Source of the DNA: Candidatus Lambdaproteobacteria bacterium
GTDB taxonomy: Bacteria > SAR324 > NAC60-12
Reading direction: 5' to 3'
Assembly: GCA_012964265.1 (NCBI GenBank)
Contig: DTUH01000211.1
Coordinates: 1-9,216, forward strand
DNA length: 9,216 nt
Part shown: one piece after another, positions 5,952 through 9,216 of the stretch
Numbering within the stretch: position 1 is the stretch's first letter
Layout of the letters: each line of letters opens with the position of its first letter
Notes under the pieces: generated by a model
Told to the model about the DNA's origin: nothing
Databases searched by the model: none
Seen by the model: the letters and a program-made list of their open reading frames with translations, nothing else
Made by a program: the position numbers and the translations under genes

Positions 5952-6668
5952 ATGCAATTCAAAGTAATTTCTCCGAATGTGGAAAGCACCGGAGGGTCTG
6001 GTACTACTCCACATGCTCAGATCGAGCAAATGCTTTCCGACAGTCCGGTTTTTTTATTTATGAAGGGTACTCCGGAATCACCCCAGTGCGGTTTTTCTGC
6101 AAAAGTCACAGGTATTCTGAATGCATGGAAAGTCCCATTTAAATCGTTTAATGTGCTTGCTGACGAAAGCATTCGGCAGGGAGTCAAGGATTATGCAAAC
6201 TGGCAGACTATTCCGCAACTTTACATCAACAAAGAATTTGTCGGAGGTTCAGATGTTGTTGAAGAAATGTCGAATAACGGTGAACTCGGAGAATTGCTGA
6301 ATGAGGCATTTCCGGACATTGAGATCACACCTCCTCCGACTCCGGCACAAGTACAGGAAGTAGCCGCATTGGAAGCAGCTTTAATTCTGAAAAAAAATCA
6401 TGAAATTCGTCTTTTGGATGTACGTACGCCACAGGAGAGGGAGACTGCGTGTCTGGAAAATTCTGTCTTACTGGATCAGGAACTGGTGGAAGAAATGCTT
6501 GACTCATGGGATCAAAACACAGCATTGATGTTTTATTGCCATCTTGGTGAACGCAGTAGACAAGCCGCTCAATATTTTACTTCACAGGGCTTTCAACAGG
6601 TTTATAATGTTACGGATGGAATCCAGGGTTGGTCAATTAACGTTGACTCTTCAATTCCTCAATATTGA
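5952..6668 (+). CDS. Monothiol glutaredoxin (CGFS) fused to a rhodanese domain
   Basis: A 238-residue cytoplasmic protein with two domains. Residues about 21-120 are a Grx4-type monothiol glutaredoxin: Lys38, the active site CGFS at 46-49, WQTIPQLYI (84-92) with the cis-proline at 88, and GGSD (98-101), which binds glutathione. Such proteins hold a glutathione-ligated [2Fe-2S] cluster and pass it to target proteins. After a proline-rich linker (126-131), residues about 135-230 form a rhodanese domain with LLDVRTPQE (154-162) and the active loop CHLGERS (196-202; Cys196 would carry the persulfide). The fusion links sulfur transfer and cluster carriage in one chain. An AGG eight bases before ATG 5952 is a fair ribosome binding site. 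It heads an operon with the A-type carrier, which supports a role in Fe-S assembly. Both active sites are intact. Confidence 0.92.
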   Translation: MQFKVISPNVESTGGSGTTPHAQIEQMLSDSPVFLFMKGTPESPQCGFSAKVTGILNAWKVPFKSFNVLADESIRQGVKDYANWQTIPQLYINKEFVGGSDVVEEMSNNGELGELLNEAFPDIEITPPPTPAQVQEVAALEAALILKKNHEIRLLDVRTPQERETACLENSVLLDQELVEEMLDSWDQNTALMFYCHLGERSRQAAQYFTSQGFQQVYNVTDGIQGWSINVDSSIPQY

Positions 6669-6677
6669 GTGTACAAT

Positions 6678-7091
6678 ATGATTACAGAAACAGATAATCC
6701 ACTTCCTTCAATTATTCTTACTGAGCGTGCCGCACAGGTTTTTAAAGAAGCGTGTGAAGCAGAAGGCTCGACTTTGGAAGATACATTTTTGCGTATTGGC
6801 GCACGTCCTGGTGGATGTTCCGGATGGAAATATGAATTGGGATCATGCACCCCCGAGGAGTTTGGTCCAAATGATGTAAAAATCCTTTCAAGAAAAGTTT
6901 CTGTTGTTGTTGACCGTGAAGCACTCACTGATATTTTAGGGCCGCTAAAAATTGATTTTTCGGATAAAAATTTGGTTGAACAGGGTTTTGTTTTTGAGCA
7001 GTTGAAAACCGGACATCAGTGTGGATGCGGAGAATCTTTCACTCCCGTAAAAGATTTGAAATCCGGCAAAGAGAATGGTCCATTTTCTTGA
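6678..7091 (+). CDS. A-type Fe-S carrier (HesB/IscA/ErpA family)
   Basis: A 137-residue protein of the A-type carrier family, which binds iron or a [2Fe-2S]/[4Fe-4S] cluster and delivers it to client enzymes. The three cluster cysteines are present: Cys47 in GARPGGCSGWKYEL, and Cys115 and Cys117 in the C-terminal HQCGCGESF. The middle carries the usual VVVDREAL and IDFSDKNLVEQGFVFE segments, the latter in place of the more common DYVEGLEGSGFVFNNP. The protein is longer than typical IscA or ErpA (about 107-115 residues) because of an N-terminal lead and a charged C-terminal tail of about 18 residues. ATG 6678 is preferred; a GTG at 6669 immediately after the upstream stop is an alternative that adds three residues. 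A GAG at 6667-6669 may serve as ribosome binding site. It lies 9 bp after the glutaredoxin-rhodanese gene. Confidence 0.9.
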   Translation: MITETDNPLPSIILTERAAQVFKEACEAEGSTLEDTFLRIGARPGGCSGWKYELGSCTPEEFGPNDVKILSRKVSVVVDREALTDILGPLKIDFSDKNLVEQGFVFEQLKTGHQCGCGESFTPVKDLKSGKENGPFS

Positions 7092-7701
7092 ATGGCTGGC
7101 TGGTGCAACCTGCTTTGGGCTGTTTATTTACAAGTGGATCATCATCGCCGCAGTGGTGATGACTTGGGTCAGCGCCGATCCTCATAATCAAATTGTTCAA
7201 TGGATCGGGAGGGTAACACGTCCTTTATGGGTCTGGTGTGAACAGCGGATGCCGGTCATGATAGCACATTTCAGTGCCTATGCCTCAATCCTGGTTGTGA
7301 TCTTTGCCCAGATTGTTATACCTGCTGAAATACGCTCCCTGAGTTTGTTTTTCCAAGGGCAGACAGATGTTGCGGGTCTACTGCTTCAGAGTGGCGGACA
7401 CTTGCTGCAGGGAACAAGTATTGTTGTGCAGAGCCTGTTGTTCTTTTGCATATTCGTGCTGATTGCCTGGTTTGTACTTGGACTGGTGAATCCGTCTTTA
7501 AATAATCCTTTGGTGCGGATCATTCATGTTCTTGCCGATCCGCTTATCACTCCTCTACAGCGTTATCTTCCGCGAACACGCATCGACTGGTCTCCGCTGG
7601 TAGGCGTTTTCTTATTTTATTTGATCAGTTCAACAATTATTTCTCCAATAGGATTTTACGGCAGTACTTTGTCTTTTCCAATCTCTATCTGCGCGTACTA
7701 A
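7075..7701 (+). CDS. yggT: YggT-family inner-membrane protein
   Basis: A 208-residue membrane protein made of two YggT repeats. Repeat 1 (about 15-80) has a hydrophobic helix, then TWVSADPHNQIVQWIGRVTRPLW and another helix. Repeat 2 (about 115-188) has AWFVLGLVNPSLNNPLVRI, DPLITPLQRYLPR and a final helix with IDWSPLVGVFLFYLI. The pattern of helix, Asn-Pro-x-x-x-x-hydrophobic loop, amphipathic (D/R)P(L/I) segment, then helix is diagnostic. The family is widespread, and has been linked to osmotic tolerance and, in relatives, to cell division or chloroplast membrane organisation; the molecular role is not settled. The start overlaps the Fe-S carrier by 17 bp, so it belongs to that operon. ATG 7075 has AAAGAG immediately before it, close spacing for a ribosome binding site. 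Confidence 0.88.
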   Translation: MVHFLEWLAGATCFGLFIYKWIIIAAVVMTWVSADPHNQIVQWIGRVTRPLWVWCEQRMPVMIAHFSAYASILVVIFAQIVIPAEIRSLSLFFQGQTDVAGLLLQSGGHLLQGTSIVVQSLLFFCIFVLIAWFVLGLVNPSLNNPLVRIIHVLADPLITPLQRYLPRTRIDWSPLVGVFLFYLISSTIISPIGFYGSTLSFPISICAY

Positions 7702-7702
7702 C

Positions 7703-7864
7703 GTGTTACTTTTTACATTTCATATCTTCGCAATTGGAATCGTGATAGGAATCACAGCATTCTTTGCATTTTCTCTCGGCAAAAAAGAGGGTCTCAGCAT
7801 CGCCCGCAAAGAGAAGGAGCAAAAACAGCAGACAGAAGTACCGCCCAAAATCGAATCCAAATAG
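7703..7864 (+). CDS. Small single-span membrane protein, GTG start
   Basis: A 53-residue open frame begins with GTG one base after the yggT stop and ends with TAG at 7862-7864. The product starts VLLFTFHIFAIGIVIGI (first residue Met if initiated) and has one membrane helix at about 2-24. A Lys/Glu/Gln-rich tail of about 29 residues (GKKEGLSIARKEKEQKQQ, then TEVPPKIESK) follows. The helix-then-charged-tail layout, the 1-nt gap and the absence of an alternative start in this frame after the stop at 7649-7651 support a real, translationally coupled gene. There is no clear ribosome binding site, so it probably depends on ribosomes ending yggT. I recognise no family. The overlapping frame starting at 7764 is less protein-like. 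The gene converges on hisD, 23 bp away. Confidence 0.6.
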   Translation: MLLFTFHIFAIGIVIGITAFFAFSLGKKEGLSIARKEKEQKQQTEVPPKIESK

Positions 7865-7887
7865 GTTCTGTCAACGGTTTTTGAATC

Positions 7888-9165
7888 TTATTTATTTTCC
7901 AAACGAACTCGAATTGCCGCAGCATGGGAATATAATTCTTCTTCCTCTGCAAAGCGCATGATTTGCTCACCCTGACGTTGCAGACGTTCAGCAGAATAAC
8001 TGATAACAGAACTTGTTTTAACAAAGTCCTGTACTCCTAGTGGGGACGAAAACTTGGCACAACCGGAAGTGGGCAAGGTGTGATTCGGTCCTGCAAAATA
8101 ATCTCCTACCGGTTCGGGTGTGTTAGGCCCCAAAAATATTGCTCCCGCATTGCGAATACGGTGCAGATCCTCAAAAGGTTGTTTTGTCAAGACTTCCAGA
8201 TGCTCCGGAGCAAGTTCATTAATTGCCTCAAATATTTCATCCAAATCCTTTGCCACAATTATGGCAGAACGGTTTGCAAAAGATGCTTCAATAATATTTT
8301 GGCGTGGAAGTGTTGGTACAAGCTTTTTAAGTCGATTTTCAACTTCTTTTGCCTGTTTTGATGATGTTGTTACCAGAATAGCTCCTGCATCCGGATCGTG
8401 TTCCGCCTGGGAAAGCATATCTCGCACAAGGTATTCAACAGGAATATCGTCACGGTCACAAACAACCATAATTTCACTCGGTCCCGCAAATGAATCAATG
8501 CCGACAGTTCCATAAACCTGCCTTTTTGCTTCTGCAACATAAGCATTTCCGGGTCCGGTAATTTTGACAACTTTCAGAATCGATTCTGTTCCATAAGCCA
8601 ATGCTCCAACTGCCTGCGCTCCGCCTATTGAATAAAGCTCTTCGAGGCCCATCAAAGCTGCGCTTGCCATCACTAATTGGTGTGGTAATCCAGAAGGACC
8701 TGGGGGTGACACCATTGCAATTCTTGGCACTCCGGCAACCTGGGCAGGAATTACGTTCATCAACAAAGTTGAAGGATAGACCGCACGACCTCCCGGAATG
8801 TAAATTCCAACGCTGTCCACAGGTGTTACTTTCCAGCCAAGCACGGTGCCGTCCGGACTAAAATCAAGCTGACTGTCTGTTTTCTGGCGCTCGTGAAAAT
8901 CCATGATATTATCAGCGGCTTCTTCAAAAATATGGAAAAGGTCATGGTCCAGACCATCAAGAGCCTCTTCAAGTACAGACTTTGGCACCAGCCATGAGTC
9001 AGGCAAAACTTTATCAAACCGCTTAGTATATTCACGCAAAGCAGTATCTCCATTTTTACGGACATTTGCCAGTATTTCCTGCACTGTTCCGGATACATCC
9101 TTAGATTCTTCTGCTTTAAAGTTTTTTAAAAAAACAGCAAATCCTTCAAATATTTTTACTTGCAT
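7888..9165 (-). CDS. hisD: Histidinol dehydrogenase
   Basis: A 425-residue cytoplasmic enzyme that carries out the last two steps of histidine synthesis, oxidising L-histidinol to L-histidine with two NAD+. Recognisable blocks are VGIYIPGGRAVYPST (119-133), GPGNAYVAEAKRQVYG (204-219), FAGPSEIMVV (226-235), SQAEHDPDAGA (252-262), INELAPEHLEV (315-325), FLGPNTPEPVGDYFAGPNH (344-362) and the C-terminal HAAA (414-417). By family alignment the zinc ligands are Gln253, His256, Asp355 and His414, and the catalytic bases are Glu321 and His322; all are present. Length is normal for the family. AGAG before ATG 9165 may be the ribosome binding site. No other his gene is visible, so it may stand alone or belong to an operon continuing beyond the right edge on the minus strand. 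Confidence 0.97.
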   Translation of the reverse strand: MQVKIFEGFAVFLKNFKAEESKDVSGTVQEILANVRKNGDTALREYTKRFDKVLPDSWLVPKSVLEEALDGLDHDLFHIFEEAADNIMDFHERQKTDSQLDFSPDGTVLGWKVTPVDSVGIYIPGGRAVYPSTLLMNVIPAQVAGVPRIAMVSPPGPSGLPHQLVMASAALMGLEELYSIGGAQAVGALAYGTESILKVVKITGPGNAYVAEAKRQVYGTVGIDSFAGPSEIMVVCDRDDIPVEYLVRDMLSQAEHDPDAGAILVTTSSKQAKEVENRLKKLVPTLPRQNIIEASFANRSAIIVAKDLDEIFEAINELAPEHLEVLTKQPFEDLHRIRNAGAIFLGPNTPEPVGDYFAGPNHTLPTSGCAKFSSPLGVQDFVKTSSVISYSAERLQRQGEQIMRFAEEEELYSHAAAIRVRLENK

Positions 9166-9192
9166 TTGTTTGCTCTGAGAAATTTAGCTTAT

Positions 9193-9208
9193 TTTAAATA
9201 TATTTAAA
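9193..9208. repeat. 16-bp AT-only palindrome upstream of hisD
   Basis: TTTAAATATATTTAAA is a perfect palindrome 27 bp before the hisD start. It probably sits in the promoter region, since TAAAAT-like -10 sequence overlaps it on the minus strand. In AT-rich promoter DNA such palindromes arise by chance, so an operator role is only a possibility. Confidence 0.25.
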
Positions 9209-9216
9209 TTGACTCG

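Larger units (their letters stand above)
297..9093. repeat. Iterated palindrome TCCGGA, 25 copies through the window
   Basis: Counted by eye, TCCGGA starts at 297, 1188, 1439, 1925, 2032, 2661, 2783, 2906, 3157, 3481, 3514, 3620, 3652, 4053, 4233, 4254, 5610, 5648, 6071, 6311, 6819, 8204, 8390, 8852 and 9088. Base composition at about 41% G+C predicts roughly 1.4 copies. It falls in different reading frames (Ser-Gly at 1439, Pro-Glu at 1188, Ile-Arg-Asn at 2032) and once between genes (4053). GTTCCGGAT is a recurrent longer form, at 2032, 4053, 5610, 6819 and 9088. Copies are absent from 303-1187 and from 6825-8203. Confidence 0.7.

Noticed and set aside
7764..7961. Plus-strand 65-codon open frame after yggT
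   Set aside because: It overlaps the more protein-like GTG-start frame at 7703-7864 and runs into hisD antisense; it has no membrane helix or recognisable fold.
1..9216. CRISPR array, tRNA, rRNA or insertion sequence
   Set aside because: No regularly spaced repeat, no tRNA-like T-loop/acceptor combination and no transposase frame was seen on either strand.

Overview
The window is a dense stretch of bacterial chromosome at roughly 40% G+C by eye. It has short gaps, several 4-17 bp gene overlaps and weak or absent Shine-Dalgarno sequences. The gene set (A-type Fe-S carrier, monothiol glutaredoxin, two-repeat YggT protein, HisD, DapF-like protein, LysE-type exporter, kynureninase) suggests a Gram-negative, proteobacteria-like organism. 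I cannot name the lineage from sequence alone. No rRNA, tRNA, CRISPR array or transposase gene is visible.

Left part (1-820): the 5' end of an M20-type peptidase/deacylase gene reads off the left edge on the minus strand. Divergent from it is a toxin-antitoxin pair on the plus strand. The PIN-domain toxin comes first and the Phd/YefM-like antitoxin second, joined by an ATGA overlap. The gap between them and the peptidase carries repeated ATCAACAAT boxes that could be an operator.

Middle part (953-5680, all minus strand): in transcription order there is a 538-aa unrecognised single-span membrane protein with coiled coil, a 241-bp gap, a dapF-like gene, a LysE-family exporter overlapping it by 4 bp, and a complete kynureninase 111 bp further on. 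The DapF-like protein has serine at both positions where diaminopimelate epimerases have catalytic cysteine, and tyrosine for the usual glutamate of the GAGET motif. It may therefore not be an ordinary DAP epimerase. The 241-bp gap holds a hairpin resembling a small dispersed palindromic repeat, bounded by 8-bp inverted repeats.

Right part (5952-9165): a plus-strand operon encodes a glutaredoxin-rhodanese fusion, an A-type Fe-S carrier, a YggT membrane protein and a 53-aa single-span protein starting with GTG 1 nt after the yggT stop. The first two genes point to Fe-S assembly or sulfur transfer. A sigma70-like promoter with a 17-bp spacer lies upstream. Facing this operon is a complete hisD, whose 3' end lies 23 bp from the small gene.

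Across the window the palindrome TCCGGA occurs 25 times by manual count, in several reading frames and on genes of both orientations. Base composition alone predicts one or two copies. The main candidates for something undescribed are the Ser/Ser DapF-like protein with its exporter, the iterated TCCGGA palindrome, the unrecognised membrane protein, and the small GTG-start membrane protein.
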